64,000 bases of DNA from assembly GCA_963693285.1 (NCBI GenBank), contig OY848917.1:2296501-2360500 (forward strand), given 5' to 3'. The position numbers were made by a program, and so were the translations under genes. The DNA comes from Xestospongia muta. Taxonomy: Eukaryota > Porifera > Demospongiae > Haplosclerida > Petrosiidae. Shown here in pieces: positions 36,892 to 48,653 of the stretch (positions within the stretch are counted from its first letter, which is position 1; each line of letters starts with the position of its first letter). The notes under the pieces are model-generated. The model was not told where the DNA came from and made no database searches. It saw only the letters and a program-made list of their open reading frames with translations.

Positions 36892-38433
36892 TCAGAATGT
36901 TTCATACTTCTCATGCATTTGTCTTCGAAGAAAATCATTCTCATAATAATTCTCTGCAATAACATTTGGATTGAATATATCACCACGACTGCGCAATTTG
37001 TACTTCTTGCTTAGCACAAGAAAGAACAAGAAGCTTGTCAACATTACTATTGCATTCACAGTAAAGATGTAAAACTCACAACTTGGTATCCAATTTTTCT
37101 TATGATATTTGAAGACATTTATTACCATCCAACCAGTTGATTCATACAAGCCTGAAATTCCAAAATAGACTCCAATAAGAAGTCCTTTCATACTGTGTGG
37201 TGCTTGAGCAAACACAAACTCAAGACCACCTGTCAGAATTAAAAGAGATCCAAATGCTCCAATAACGTTAGGTGCTAACATAATATAAGTGCTTTGCAGG
37301 TATTCATTCTGATTGGTTACATTTAATGCCTCTTCAAATGCACATGTTTGAGTAGAATTCTCTGTCTGTAGACTGAAGTACAAATCTAAAGTGACAAATC
37401 CAACTTTGCTTATAGTAGACATTAAAATACCAAAACCAATTGTTTTTAGTATTGTTATGCGAAAGTGAAAGTATTTTTTGATAAACTGATAAAGTGGTAT
37501 GACTAAAACATTCACTGAGTAATAAAGGAAGTAAGATGAGTCAAATAAGCATTGTCCAAATGTTAGTTTTGTTGTTGCTAGTCGTTCAATAGGTTGAAAA
37601 GGAAATGACACCATTGTAATAACAGCTACTAGTGGTAACATTCGAAGCAATGTTTTTACATCTTCAACTTCCTCCTCTAAGAAGGGTCCACCATACTTGT
37701 CCTTCCCTAAGTCAATTCTAGAAGGGTAAGTTTCTTCCCAATAAGTCAAGGCAGAACGCTGTACAGGATACTTGTTTTTCTTCGCAAATATAAGAACATT
37801 GTATATTAACTTCAGAGGATTTCTTGATGGTATGTATTCAATAAAATATCTCTTTGATATCAAGCTTGAAATTATAATAATTTGTAAACACAGAAAATGA
37901 CAGCAAATGATATAAATATCATACCTGGTATTTGATTGCACCAAACAACTTGTTAATGCTGTAAGTAAAAAACTTAGACTTCCAGACCATGTAAAATACC
38001 AGATATATATACTCAATTGGTGTGAAGTTGCTGTGATGAGTTGGTCTGAACCAAGCAAAAGATTGACTATGAAGAAAGCCTTATGGGAAAGGACTGATAT
38101 AGGTAAAGCAATCTCAATAATTAGGTTGGCCCCCTGGAATTTATCTACAGCAACTGACATGACAGCAAAAAGACAGGTCATTGAAGAAGCCAGTACAAGA
38201 TTGAACATAGCTGTCTTGAAACGTCCAAATTTTATGTCAGCATAAAGACCAGCAACAGGTAGTGATAAATAGAAAGTAACAATTAAAACAAGATGAAAGA
38301 CGTGCAAGAAAAGATACTCTTCATCATCTTTTTTATTTATAGAAAAGAATATTGAAGGTCTCATTAACTGTGATAGACCTAGCCATACTAGGGACAAAAT
38401 GGCTATTTTAGGAAATGAAACTAGACTTGACAT
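36892..38433 (-). CDS. SLC15/POT-family transporter, copy 1
   Basis: A single uninterrupted frame of 513 residues from ATG 38433. A longer frame to 38466 would need a TTG start, unlikely in an animal. Family marks are PVAGLYADIKFGRFKT after the early membrane helices (POT motif GGxxAD..GR), a loop with YPVQRSALTYWEE and KYGGPFLEEEVEDV, and FAQAPHSMKGLLIG near residue 420. Ten to twelve hydrophobic segments are visible. POT proteins normally bring di- and tripeptides in with protons, but the ExxER motif of helix 1 is replaced here by SQLMR, so proton coupling may differ. This stand-alone copy is the most diverged of the five. Confidence 0.85.
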   Translation of the reverse strand: MSSLVSFPKIAILSLVWLGLSQLMRPSIFFSINKKDDEEYLFLHVFHLVLIVTFYLSLPVAGLYADIKFGRFKTAMFNLVLASSMTCLFAVMSVAVDKFQGANLIIEIALPISVLSHKAFFIVNLLLGSDQLITATSHQLSIYIWYFTWSGSLSFLLTALTSCLVQSNTRYDIYIICCHFLCLQIIIISSLISKRYFIEYIPSRNPLKLIYNVLIFAKKNKYPVQRSALTYWEETYPSRIDLGKDKYGGPFLEEEVEDVKTLLRMLPLVAVITMVSFPFQPIERLATTKLTFGQCLFDSSYFLYYSVNVLVIPLYQFIKKYFHFRITILKTIGFGILMSTISKVGFVTLDLYFSLQTENSTQTCAFEEALNVTNQNEYLQSTYIMLAPNVIGAFGSLLILTGGLEFVFAQAPHSMKGLLIGVYFGISGLYESTGWMVINVFKYHKKNWIPSCEFYIFTVNAIVMLTSFLFFLVLSKKYKLRSRGDIFNPNVIAENYYENDFLRRQMHEKYETF

Positions 38434-39295
38434 AGTAGTAGAGTAGTTAGCTGTTTCTTGACACAAATGGTTTGAACTGATGATGAATGTTGTCGGAATA
38501 GCTGATTAAGTTTGCTAACTGTATCTTTATCTTTCAATTTAGCATGGGAATTATATCTCTGATGCTTGACAGTTATCTTCTCGAAAATGAAATTTGATAT
38601 CATTATTTGGGAACAATACATAATGGCAAATCCTTAACTTTTAAATATTATAATCTGGACAAGTCACTGCTCCTTTGTGTTTTAAGATGAGCCAAATAAC
38701 CTTTGCTACAGTTAAGCAGAAAACTATATTGTGCTATAGTGTAATAAACTCATAACTTAAGACTATATCTAATACTCTAGTTGTCCATGCTTGTTGAGGT
38801 CCATTGCATGTAGCCAATGTGTTGTTTGTCATTCCTTTGTACAATTTTTGTCAGACCTCAACCTTCTCTTTCTACGTAAAATTATTGATTTATATTTAGT
38901 TGTTACTCTTAGTCAATCAATAAAGTTAGGCCATCACACTCAAATTACCACAATTAATGACTAGACATTCTTTCCATATAAGGAAAGTGTTATATAGATA
39001 TGCATATTCTTTAATTGCTTAGGATTATTTTTATTTATTGATTTCAAATTCAAATAGTTCCTGCAGTGTGCCAGGGTGTTGTATTATTGTGTGCAACGTT
39101 TACAATTAATTACATGTACATATATCCATGCATATAATACTTTAGCATAGTACTACTTGCATTCATGAGGTGTTAATGTACAACTGTTGCTTAGTAATTA
39201 TTAATTAAAGTATGATGCATATATTACATCATGTTTAGTCTGGGTATTGAGTCTTAATTCACTATTAAAATTGATTGGTTGATTTAACCAATATA
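38434..39295. other. Upstream flank of transporter copy 1
   Basis: Aligns with the sequence to the right of each array transporter (for example AATCTGGACAAGTCACTG, TTGTCCATG and TTGTACAATTTTTGTCAG), so promoter sequence was duplicated with the gene. The ancestral junction AGCATAGTACTACTTGCATTC near 39147, uninterrupted by the hAT fragment, is kept here and near 63714. Confidence 0.7.
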
Positions 39296-39428
39296 TGGTT
39301 ATACAAGTTGCACGTAAAGTAAACATAATACTGTTTTCATTTGTAACATTCAATCAGATTGACTAAACAGTCAATCTGATAGAATGTTAAGAATGAAAAT
39401 AGTATGGTGTTTACTAACTGTATAATGA
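39296..39428. repeat. Palindromic fold-back repeat, copy 1
   Basis: Long inverted repeat: arms of roughly 60 bp beginning GGTTATACAAGTTGCACG meet at ATCAGATTGACTAAACAGTC. The right arm is diverged. The same palindrome lies near 63858-63996, so it belonged to the ancestral transporter flank. It is probably a MITE. Confidence 0.75.
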
Positions 39429-39494
39429 CAAATAATTTGGTTTAAAATAGTCAAACTCATATTTCTCTAATCAGGAATATCGATAAAAAGACAT

Positions 39495-39612
39495 AATAAA
39501 GGTAGGACCTCATGGACCAGAGAAAACAGGTGGGAAAAGGCAATTGCTCTAATGTTACAACTGATGCTGAAATATTTTATGCAGGAAGAGTTGCTATGAC
39601 TAAAACATGAGT
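39495..39612 (+). pseudogene. Short-chain collagen exon relic
   Basis: One frame reads GPHGPEKTGG, like the end of a Gly-X-Y tract. After a frameshift another reads GKGNCSNVTTDAEIFYAGRV, matching GKDSCPNIETGCEILYAGRV of the intact gene at 40958. A TGA follows. This is a broken paralogue fragment. Confidence 0.8.
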
Positions 39613-40856
39613 CATACTCTTGTAATGCAGTAAGGAGTAAAAAATTTATACCCACTTGTAGATGATAACAGAGTTATAGTAATAAAGTATCTATTTCCAT
39701 AAAAAGTAGACTTTTCAGGAGTCATTGATTGTACACAAATATTTAAATATTTGAAATATCTCAAAGATATCCTTTGAAGAACGAATGGGTTAATCTACTT
39801 GATAACATATAGTACAGTACAATATCATTAATTAACAACAGATGTCTTCTTTACATTGTTAGCAGGTCAATAGTTGCTACACCTTCATGAAAAAGTCAGC
39901 CTACATAGTAACTCAGAGTTCATAAAGATTTTTGTGTTATGATTACATGTCAAACTTACTATTGTTTTCTTTTATGATTAAATAGTAACATCTCACTGTC
40001 AAAACATGTTTGAATACTACCTCCATATAGAGTATATTTTGTCTTATCTGTTTCTCACAATACCTTTGTCTCAATAAAACATAGTACTACAACATAGTAC
40101 TACAATATAGTACTACAACTAATGATGATTATCTTGCTAAAGGTCACTGATAATACATTACATGCACAATATATGAAAAATACTAACGCTCAGAGTCTCT
40201 TGGTAGTCAATTATTACTACTGTTATAACTTTTGAATGCAAAGTTTTTATTAAAATTCTCATGTTTGTTTGAGCTAGCTACCTTGTTCATTGATACCTTA
40301 TATTGAATTATCTGGTTAGCAGTAATTTATAATTATTAGGAAATTTATTTAACATGCTTGCCTACTTTTATATCCTGCACTATCAAAAATTCAAGAATTC
40401 AAGCCATTTCTTTCAACTAATTTGTCCATTGATACCTTAGATTGAATGATCTGGTTAGCAGTTTTGCCAGTGATTTCATGCCAATTTTATAATTTAAGGT
40501 TTCCCTATAAATAATACACTTTCCAAGAAAACAGTTATAATTATTCTACGTCATCAAACTAGCCCATGTTCAGAATGCTAATTAGTCATGACAACAATGT
40601 CTGTCTTCTTTCTAGAAGTGTCAATGGTATTAACCAACATTTATTACATTGAATATCATGGCATTTTGCTTATGACTTTACTTTTATCTCATTTTGTCTT
40701 ACAATAGCTCTCTCATTATATGATATTACATTATATTACAATAATGTAACTTACAATACAAAGTTTTTATAATGAAGTCATCATGAATGTTATAAATTAA
40801 ATACAGGCACATGCCCATGTCAAATAACATGACAAACTAAAGGTCAAGCTATCAAC
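39613..40856. other. Intergenic with duplicated segment
   Basis: Contains a block at 39955-40075 repeated downstream at 42230-42355, and three tandem AACATAGTACTACA-like units at 40079-40118. No gene besides the collagen relic. Confidence 0.6.
39955..40075 (+). repeat. Duplicated block left of the collagen gene
   Basis: Shares AATAGTAACATCTCACTGTC-like sequence, CAAAACATGTTTGAATACTA and CCTCCATATAGAGTATATTT with 42230-42355. It marks a duplication in which each block lies beside a collagen relic or gene. Confidence 0.85.
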
Positions 40857-40864
40857 TATAAAAG
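40857..40864 (+). promoter_or_regulatory. TATA box of the collagen-like gene
   Basis: TATAAAAG about 100 bp upstream of the ATG at 40958. Spacing fits transcription starting near 40888 with a 5' leader of about 70 nt. Confidence 0.55.
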
Positions 40865-40957
40865 AAAGCAGACAAGGTAGCTACACTGCAGATATTTGCT
40901 TCATTGAAAAGCTGTGTGGTTATTATATTTAGTTACTTATATGCAAACAGAGCCATA

Positions 40958-41846
40958 ATGAAGGTAGCTCTGATTATTTTCATTGTCCTAGTTGCTGCTC
41001 AGTATCATGAAGTAGTAGCAGATAAAGGTAGGTTAGTATAATCAATTTTCATAGTTTTGTTACTCTTTATTAGTGAAGTCAACATCAACATCAACATCAC
41101 CACCAACATCAACATTACCTGATTCGCCTTTCATACGTAACAATACTTATATTAGAGTATTACGAGGTCGAGATGGAAGAGATGGGTTACCAGGACCTCC
41201 AGGACAACCTGGTTTGGATGGCAGAAATGGAAGAGATGGAAGAATGGGTCGTAAAGGAGATAGAGGAGAACAAGGAGAAAAAGGACCTCCTGGACCACGA
41301 AATGGAGGTTTGGTATATACTCATTGGGGAAAAGACAGTTGTCCAAATATTGAAACTGGTTGCGAGATACTCTATGCAGGAAGAGTTGTTGGTGAATATT
41401 CTAATAGGGTTGGAGGAGGAGCTAACTATCTATGTCTTCCTGAAGAAGATCCCGAATATCTCAGTGCTACTTATAACGGTGACCAGGCACGTCTAGTTGG
41501 AACAGAATACGAGAAACCAATTATAGAGTCTGTATCACAAGATTACAATGTTCCATGTGCAGTATGTTTTATGCCAGAAAAAATAGCTCAAGTTATGATA
41601 CCAGCTAAAACTAGCTGTCCACGATCATGGACTGTAGAATATACTGGATATCTAATGACTGAACACTATGGTAGCCAAAACAACAAAGAGTACATTTGCG
41701 TTGATAAAGATAGTGAACCTGTTCCTGGTAGTGCTGGTAATAATAATGGTGCATTACTCTATCATGTCACTGCTACATGTACTGGAATTCCTTGTCCACC
41801 ATATGATAATAAGAAATATATCGCCTGTGTTGTGTGTACCAAGTAA
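40958..41846 (+). CDS. Secreted short-chain collagen C4-like protein
   Basis: Two exons, 40958-41027 and 41074-41846, joined across a 46-nt GT-AG intron, give 280 residues. Exon 1 is a signal peptide (MKVALIIFIVLVAAQ and following). Next come a short Ser/Thr/Pro-rich stretch and about fifteen Gly-X-Y triplets (from GRDGRDGLPGPPGQPG to KGPPGPR). The C-terminal domain of about 175 residues has many Cys and starts GGLVYTHWGKDSC. This layout matches the sponge short-chain collagen C4 family, whose C-terminal domain has been related to the collagen IV NC1 domain. The product is probably secreted into the sponge matrix, forming a short triple-helical rod with globular heads. A TATA box and an AATAAA signal frame it. 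Relics of the same gene lie at 39.5 kb and in each array unit. Confidence 0.9.
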
Positions 41847-41963
41847 ATGTACAATTTGTATTTGCTACAATGTTGCAACAAAATGTTATTGATAACTAGT
41901 ATTGTGTTTAATTTAGTAAACTTTTTATATATTCACAATTTTAATTATGCTAATTTTGATGTT

Positions 41964-41969
41964 AATAAA
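41964..41969 (+). terminator. Polyadenylation signal of the collagen-like gene
   Basis: AATAAA about 120 nt after the stop codon. The 3' end would fall near 41985. Confidence 0.55.
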
Positions 41970-42229
41970 TATAATTAACATAAACATTCATGGTTGGTAT
42001 ATGGCTTATTCTCATTCTGTTCATATCAGAACAATAATGCTGTTACTATGGTGACATAATGCACTAAACAAATAACAAGGTGTTTCTCTTTTAAGCGAAA
42101 CAATTACTGTCTTGTTCATGTAGATCAATATTTCCTATACTTCAATTAATAAAACTAGTGTATGTGATACTACCTTGATGTCTCGGTTCCCAAAGATTTT
42201 TGTCTCCAAACACTTATGATTACACCTCA

Positions 42230-42355
42230 AAATTACTATAATTTTCTTTTATGATTAAATAGTAACATGTCAATGTCAAAACATGTTTGAATACTACCTC
42301 CATATAGAGTATATTTTGCCTTATCTGTCACACAAGACCTTTTGTCTCAACAGGA
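42230..42355 (+). repeat. Duplicated block right of the collagen gene
   Basis: Partner of 39955-40075 with a few substitutions and a small indel near the right end. Confidence 0.85.
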
Positions 42356-43529
42356 ACTGCTGGTATAAATTTAACCTTGTGATTCATTTCTCATAAAATA
42401 TTATTATGAAGTACATTAATTATCAAGATAAAGGTGAGCGAGTACACAATGTATGAAAAGAACTAAAGTGTAATACCTCAGTGATGAGTTATTAAATAAC
42501 TATTGTTGATTTTTGATAGTTTTAGGTGTAGCAATAGTAAAGCTTGCTAATAAATTAATTCATTATGAAATAGTTATTTTCTAATTTATCCATGTACCAC
42601 AGAGCGTCACCAGGTGAGGCAAGTAAATCATCATAACTTTGGAGTGCAGAGTTATCTTTAAAGTTTCATATTTTTTGTTTTTAACAAATAAATCAGGATA
42701 ACCGACCATGCCTTATGAATAATTAATTAATTGCAAAACTTCCTGTCACACAACGTACTATGTATTAACCCATACCAACTATTACATATTCCAACAAGAC
42801 TGTTCTATTATATACAGTTAAACACAATTACATTAGTGGCTCACTATTTAGTATATAGTTTGTACATTTTAGAAATTCATAATAAAACAAAGATGTTGCT
42901 ACTACAGTATTAGGATTATATAGAACACCAAAGGAATGATATAGATCTTTTTTTTAGAGATGTACTTTGTACATGTACATGTGAATGCAACACAGCATAG
43001 TAAGAGGAATGGAAATTCAATTTTGCTAGCAAAGATATATCTGAATTACAAAACTAGAAGGTTTAAAGTAATTGATTATATTACTTGTTAGTCAGAAATC
43101 ACTATCTTCTATAATTATAAAAGTAAAGAGATTGGTTGTGTATCATCCATTATGTAATAAGTTTGCAAACAACATATCTTGAGGAAGCACATTAGTTAAA
43201 GACTGATCACACACCTCTTGTGCCACTCCTCAGCAAGACTAATCTTGCTAACCTTTCTCCTTGTATCCTTCTTTTTATTACAGCTTGCCAGATTTGGATA
43301 TTCCATCTTGTATTTCTTGCAAGTTACTGTATATAAATAATATATTATCACTTTGTCCTGTTGACTCAAGTAGCTCTAATGACAAAAGAGAAGGTGATAA
43401 CAAAGACGCTTATGCAAACAATGGTTTCTCACCTCTCTGCTAATTAATGAAGACAGCTTACACAAGTATTGTCTAGTTCAGCAAGATCATATGTTCTCAA
43501 ATACTGACATATTGTAAATCAGACTGGCC
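42356..43529. other. Intergenic, no gene seen
   Basis: AT-rich DNA with two 60-codon plus frames (42731-42913, 43261-43443) that have no recognisable motif. Confidence 0.55.
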
Positions 43530-44581
43530 AGGTAAACATAGGATCAGAACCAACTTAATACAGTATTTGTTAGTGAAAGGAGAGCTCACTGTTGCAGACA
43601 ATTTGTTCTTGTATCATGATTGCATAGTGATTCTTAAAGATCTACAAATGGAAACTATATAGAAGATACACCAAGATCACCAAGGTATTGTAAAATGTTG
43701 TTGTTGAATTACATTTTCTGTGTGGTGGACATGCATCTCAAAACAAATGGAATAGTTTGTAAAAGTGTGTCCTCTATGCTTGAAGACATCGTCTCTCCGA
43801 AGAGCCACTACTACAAACTCCCTTCCTGCCTATCCAAAGTAGAAGATAACAGCAGATTTGTACCAAATTAAAGGCTCAACATACCTTGTTGTAATGGACT
43901 TATTATTTCAGATATGTAGTACTACTACTTCAGCTAGTGCAATCTCATCATTAAAAACATATTTCACACCACAGTGTCCCTCTTGTGCAAGTGAGTAATA
44001 ATGGACATAATTTGATTACAAGAACATAAAGGAGTTTGCTTCTACATGCAACTTCCAGCATGTAACTAGTAGTCCGTACTACCCTCAGCTAAATGATATG
44101 GTTGAGAGAGCAGTTAAAACTGTGAAGTTAAATCCTGCTGAATACTAATAGGACATAAACTTTGTACTGATGCATCCCAGACGAGAAAGCACTTGACACC
44201 ACACTGGTCATATATCAAAGAGTTCAGGGAGATGAACAGAAGTACAGGAAAGATCAAAAGCATCAATTTGATCAACGAAGGAGAGTTCAAGAATAAATTC
44301 CACTCCCAGAGGATACTCGAGTTTGGGTTTCCACACAAGGGCAGCAAGTCCAAGGAACAATCAGACATGCTACCAATACTCCCAGAACTATGTTGTGGAT
44401 ACATTGTCTGGTCAGCTTAGAAACTGTAGTGATCTCAGAGTCAGACCAGAGAACATTGACATCCTAAAAGCAGGTGACAGTTCAGAATGTATTCTGGACA
44501 CCACAATTACTTATTCTCGTTCTGGAACTATTATCCAACCACCAGATCAATTAGCTTACTATCAATCTTGAGAGAGGGAGA
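43530..44581 (+). pseudogene. Ty3/Gypsy pol remnant: integrase
   Basis: Frameshifted plus-strand sequence follows a Gypsy integrase from end to end. The zinc-binding part is at about 43580-43795 (GELTVADN, KIHQDHQGIVKC, CPLCL). The core starts near 43852 (ADLYQIKGSTYLVVMD). VSNNGHN stands where VSDNG is expected, so the second catalytic Asp is Asn. TSSPYYPQLNDMVERAVKTV keeps the catalytic Glu. The C-terminal part ends SYVVDTLSGQLRNC and SGTIIQPPDQLAYYQS. It lacks an upstream pol, gag and 5' LTR. This is the only full-length integrase remnant here; the array units hold just the end from AGAGAGCAG (44105) on. Confidence 0.88.
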
Positions 44582-44802
44582 TTTAAACTAGAATAATTGT
44601 AAGACTTGCTTATGAGCTATATTTACTTTGTGTTCAATATTTAATTATGTGTATTCTATATTTAGTACGCCATTACTGAGCATGCTCAAGGGAACAAAAC
44701 CACGTGTAATTTTTCAGTTCAGTCCTGATTTTTGTATTAGTTGTTTTTGTATCAAATGAGAATTGTTGTAAGATAGTACAATTGTACATTTAGTACATTA
44801 CA
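44582..44802 (+). mobile_element. Gypsy 3' LTR, unit 1
   Basis: 221 bp after a purine-rich tract (GAGAGAGGGAGA). In the other units it starts TGTAAACTAG and ends GTACATTACA, so TGTAA/TTACA form the usual inverted ends; here the start has mutated to TTTAA. Confidence 0.8.
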
Positions 44803-44837
44803 AACGATAATTGTTTGATTATTATTATTATTGTTAG

Positions 44838-44935
44838 GAAACATAAAAGAATATCGAGAAAAGACCTTCAGATCAGAACATAGAGGTGGCATTTTATACT
44901 CACTGGGACAAAGATTCATGTATTGATGTGGCAAT
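44838..44935 (+). pseudogene. Collagen exon relic, unit 1
   Basis: After an acceptor-like TTGTTAG, the sequence reads GGILY, then after a frameshift HWDKDSCIDVA, matching GGLVYTHWGKDSC of the intact gene. The Trp codon is still TGG here. Confidence 0.7.
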
Positions 44936-46521
44936 GTTTTAGTTTAAAAAGTAGTGAGTGAGCCATAACATGATATTGCTTGATCAAATAATTTCTATTC
45001 TCATATTATCTTTCAAGATACATCAACTCTACCAAGTCTATATAAAACTATCACATTGTTGAACCATTTAACACTAGTTATTTTGTTAAGTGTGACATTT
45101 AATGTTCTTAATAGTAACAGATAACATATAAATATACCAATAAAGCCACTAACATAAGCAAGACAAACTGAAAAAATCAAAAAAACCTTTATTAAGATAA
45201 ATTTAACAAAGACACTTTGTAAAAAGACTACAAATACTTTGCATTATCCCAGTTTGTTAATGACCCATGTCTGTGTTACTGTTGACCTTTATTTTAATAG
45301 TTCATATAGTACAACAATCTCTAATCATTTGAATATCAATATTAAAGGATACTCAAATGATGAGTGAACTATAGGCTATATAAATATATATAAATATATA
45401 AATTGCTATATAAATTGCTGTTTATCACTGTCGCAATAAGAGTGTCATTGCTCATAATTATTCCTGTTTTGATATGCTAAATTCAGACTTGCTGGCAAGA
45501 GAAAAAATACAAAGTACTAGAAGACATAAAAGAAACTAGTTAGTCTAAAATAGCTACAAAGCCACACTTATTATTGTAGCACTCGCCTTACATTAAAATA
45601 ATTTGCCTATACTATATGCATTAAGAATAAATTCATGTATAAAAACCTAATCAATTAATCTGACATTTAATGGATAAAATGAAGCCATTGATTGTTGAGA
45701 CGTTGTTTGTTTACAACATGCAATGAAAGGCTCCCATTATTTGCCTGATGATTGATGGAGGATGTCTCTGCCCTTCTTTGTGTATCTCAGGATATACTAT
45801 ACAACAAACCATAGCTGTAATAAGTAATGCTTAAAACTATGCATCTAAAGTGTAAGTCATGTATGTTTGTGTAACCAACTAATAGCTAATTCAACTACCA
45901 ATATACTGTAAGTAATTCTTACTGATCTCAGTTTATTTTATTGACCTCTGTTTTCTTATAAATAAAATAAACCTTTATTCAATAAGCAACTCATTAAATT
46001 AACTCAAAGCATTTTAAGAATGTTCATGAAATTATTACTTGTATTTGTCACTATTCTAAAAGTAAAATCAGACGTTTTTCGTAAAAAATGACATTTACAA
46101 AATGACAAAACCTGTTTTACAGTTATCAGAGTTCACACAGAATAAGAGAGAACACTGTTATCCATCCATACATAGGCAGTGTGACTATATTGGCAGCCTG
46201 ATATGACTAATTACAAGCTACAGCTATTTGTGCAGTATTTTTCAGTGGTGATTGTTAATGAAGTTAATAGAGTGGATGATTTTAGTAGATTTTATCTGAT
46301 AAAATGCACGCAAACATTTAATTATTTTAAAAATAAACCTTTGAAATTTAATTTGATAAAATTGATGACTGTATATTAGGGGGTGGGGATTAGTTTAATG
46401 CACAACAGAGTACGGACTTCCTGCTGGAAGCAACTACTGCTTTAAAATTGAAGTCTGATATAGTAATACGTAATAATATATATTATACTATTGCAAAGTA
46501 GCATAAAAGTATGCATAATTT
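44936..46521. other. Array spacer, non-coding
   Basis: About 1.6 kb without a gene, repeated in each unit at high identity. It includes a TATAAATATATATAAATATA tract near 45383 and a G-rich run (TTAGGGGGTGGGGAT) near 46377. The right part matches the flank of copy 1 and is transporter 3' flank. Confidence 0.7.
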
Positions 46522-48063
46522 TCATGATGTGTCATATTTCTTATGTATTTTTCGTAGAAGAAAATCATTCTCATAATAATTCTCTGCAATAACATTTGGA
46601 TTGAATATATCACCACGACTGCGCAATTTGTACTTCTTGCTTAACACAAGAAAGAGCAAGAAGCTTGTCAACATTACTATTGCATTCACAGTAAAGATGT
46701 AAAACTCACAACTTGGTATCCAACTTTTCTTATGATATTTGAAGACATTTACTAGCATCCAACCAGTCGATTCATACAAACCTGAAAATCCATAATAAAC
46801 ACCAATGAGAAGTCCTTTCATACTGTGTGGTGCTTGAGCAAACACAAACTCAAGGCCACCTGCCAGAATCAATACAGTCCCAAATGCCCCAATAAAGTTA
46901 GGTATTAACATAATGTAAGTGCTCTGCAGGTATTCATTCTGATTGGTTACATTTATTGTCTCTTCAAATGCACATGTTTGAGTAGAATTCTCTGTCTGTA
47001 GACTGAAGTACAAGTCTAAAGTGACAAATCCAACTTTGCTTATAGTAGACATGAAAATACCAAAACCAATTGTTTTTAGTATTGTTATGCGAAAGCGAAA
47101 GTATTTCTTGATAAACTGATAAAGTGGTATGAATAAAACATTCACTGAGTAATAAAGGAAGTAAGATGAGTCAAATAAGCATTGTCCAAATGTTAGTTTT
47201 GTTGTTGCTAGACGTTCAATAGGTTGAAAAGGAAATGACACCATTGTAATAACAGCTACTAGGGGTAACATTCGAAGCAATGTTTTTACATCTTCAACTT
47301 CCTCCTCTGAGAAAGGTCCACCATACTTGTCCTTCCCTAAGTCAATTCTAGAAGGGTGAGTTTCTTCCCAATAAGTTAAGGCAGAACGTTGTACAGGATA
47401 CTTGTTTTTCTTTGCAAATATAAGAACATTGTATATTAATTTCAGAGGATTTCTTGATGGTATGTATTCAATAAAATATCTCTTTGATATCAAGCTTGAA
47501 ATTATAACAATTTGTAAACACAGAAAATGACAGCAAATGATATAAATATCATATCTGGTATTTGATTGCACCAAACAACTTGTTAATGCTGTAAGTAGAT
47601 AACTTAGACCTAGAGACCAGGTAAAATACCAGACATACATACTTAATTGTTGTGAAGTTGCTGTGATGAGTTGGTCTGAACCAAGCAAAAGATTGACTAT
47701 AATAAAAGCCTTATGGGAAAGGACTGATATAGGTAAAGCAATCTCAATAATTAGGTTAGCCTCCTGGAATTTATCAACAACAACTGACATGATAGCAAAA
47801 AGACAGGTCATTGAAGAAGCCAGTACAAGATTGAACATAGCTGTCTTGAAACGTCCAAATTTTATGTCAGCATAAAGACCAGCAACAGGTAGTGTTAAAT
47901 AGAAAGTAACAATTAAAACAAGTTGAAAGACGTGCAAGAAAAGATCCTCTTCATCATCTTTTTCATTTATAGAAAAGAATATTGAAGGTCTCATTAACTG
48001 TGATAGACCTAGCCATACTAGGGACAAAATGGCTGTTTTAGGAAATGAAACTAGACTTGACAT
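46522..48063 (-). CDS. SLC15/POT-family transporter, copy 2
   Basis: Intact, intronless frame of 513 residues from ATG 48063, aligned with copy 1 without gaps. It keeps GLYADIKFGRFKT, YWEETHPSRIDLGKDKYGG and FAQAPHSMKGLLIG. Helix 1 again has SQLMR in place of ExxER. It has SINEKDDEED near the N-terminus and FKTAMF, whereas copy 3 has SITEKDDEED and FKTVMF. The substrate is presumably small peptides or related solutes, from family membership only. The gene reads towards the collagen relic and Gypsy end of its unit, on the opposite strand to both. Confidence 0.85.
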   Translation of the reverse strand: MSSLVSFPKTAILSLVWLGLSQLMRPSIFFSINEKDDEEDLFLHVFQLVLIVTFYLTLPVAGLYADIKFGRFKTAMFNLVLASSMTCLFAIMSVVVDKFQEANLIIEIALPISVLSHKAFIIVNLLLGSDQLITATSQQLSMYVWYFTWSLGLSYLLTALTSCLVQSNTRYDIYIICCHFLCLQIVIISSLISKRYFIEYIPSRNPLKLIYNVLIFAKKNKYPVQRSALTYWEETHPSRIDLGKDKYGGPFSEEEVEDVKTLLRMLPLVAVITMVSFPFQPIERLATTKLTFGQCLFDSSYFLYYSVNVLFIPLYQFIKKYFRFRITILKTIGFGIFMSTISKVGFVTLDLYFSLQTENSTQTCAFEETINVTNQNEYLQSTYIMLIPNFIGAFGTVLILAGGLEFVFAQAPHSMKGLLIGVYYGFSGLYESTGWMLVNVFKYHKKSWIPSCEFYIFTVNAIVMLTSFLLFLVLSKKYKLRSRGDIFNPNVIAENYYENDFLLRKIHKKYDTS

Positions 48064-48653
48064 AGTGGTAGAGTAGTTAGCTGTTTGTTCATATAAGTGG
48101 TTCAAACTGATGATGAATGTTGTCTAAATAGCTGGTTAATTTTGCTGACTGTATGTTTACCATTCAATTTAGCAAAGGAATTATATCTTCAATGCTTGAT
48201 GTTATCATAACTTAGATTACACAATGGCAAACGTTAAACTTTTAAATATTATAATCTGGACAAGTCACTGTTTCTTTCTGTTTTAAGATGAGCCAAAGAA
48301 CATTTGCTACAGTTAAGCAAAAAACTATATAGTGTGATAAACTCAAAACTTAGACTCTATCTAGTACACTAGTTGTCCATGATTGTTGAGGTCCATTGAA
48401 CATAGCCAATGTGTTGTTTATTAATCCTTTGTACAATTTTTGTCAGCTTTTAACCTTCTCTTTCTACATAAGCTTATTGATTTATGTATAGTTGTTACTC
48501 TTAGTCAGTCAGTAAAGTTAGTTATAGCTCTCAAATTTCGCATGCCACAATCAGTGACTAGACATTCTTTCCATTTTAGGAAAAGTATTACATAAACATG
48601 CAACATTTACTTATATGTACTGTACATATATCGATGTATATAATATTTCAGCA

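Noticed and set aside
38033..38245. Plus-strand 70-codon frame, repeated opposite every transporter copy
   Set aside because: It lies antisense inside the transporter gene and follows its codon pattern. It is a shadow frame.
38434..38466. Longer N-terminus for the transporters (starting MCQETANY or MNHLYEQT)
   Set aside because: These begin at TTG codons. The first ATG, giving MSSLVSFPK, is the sensible start in an animal gene, and it is shared by all five copies.
41152..41496. Other open frames over the collagen tract
   Set aside because: The repetitive Gly-X-Y coding sequence leaves neighbouring frames open. Only the signal-peptide-linked frame makes sense.
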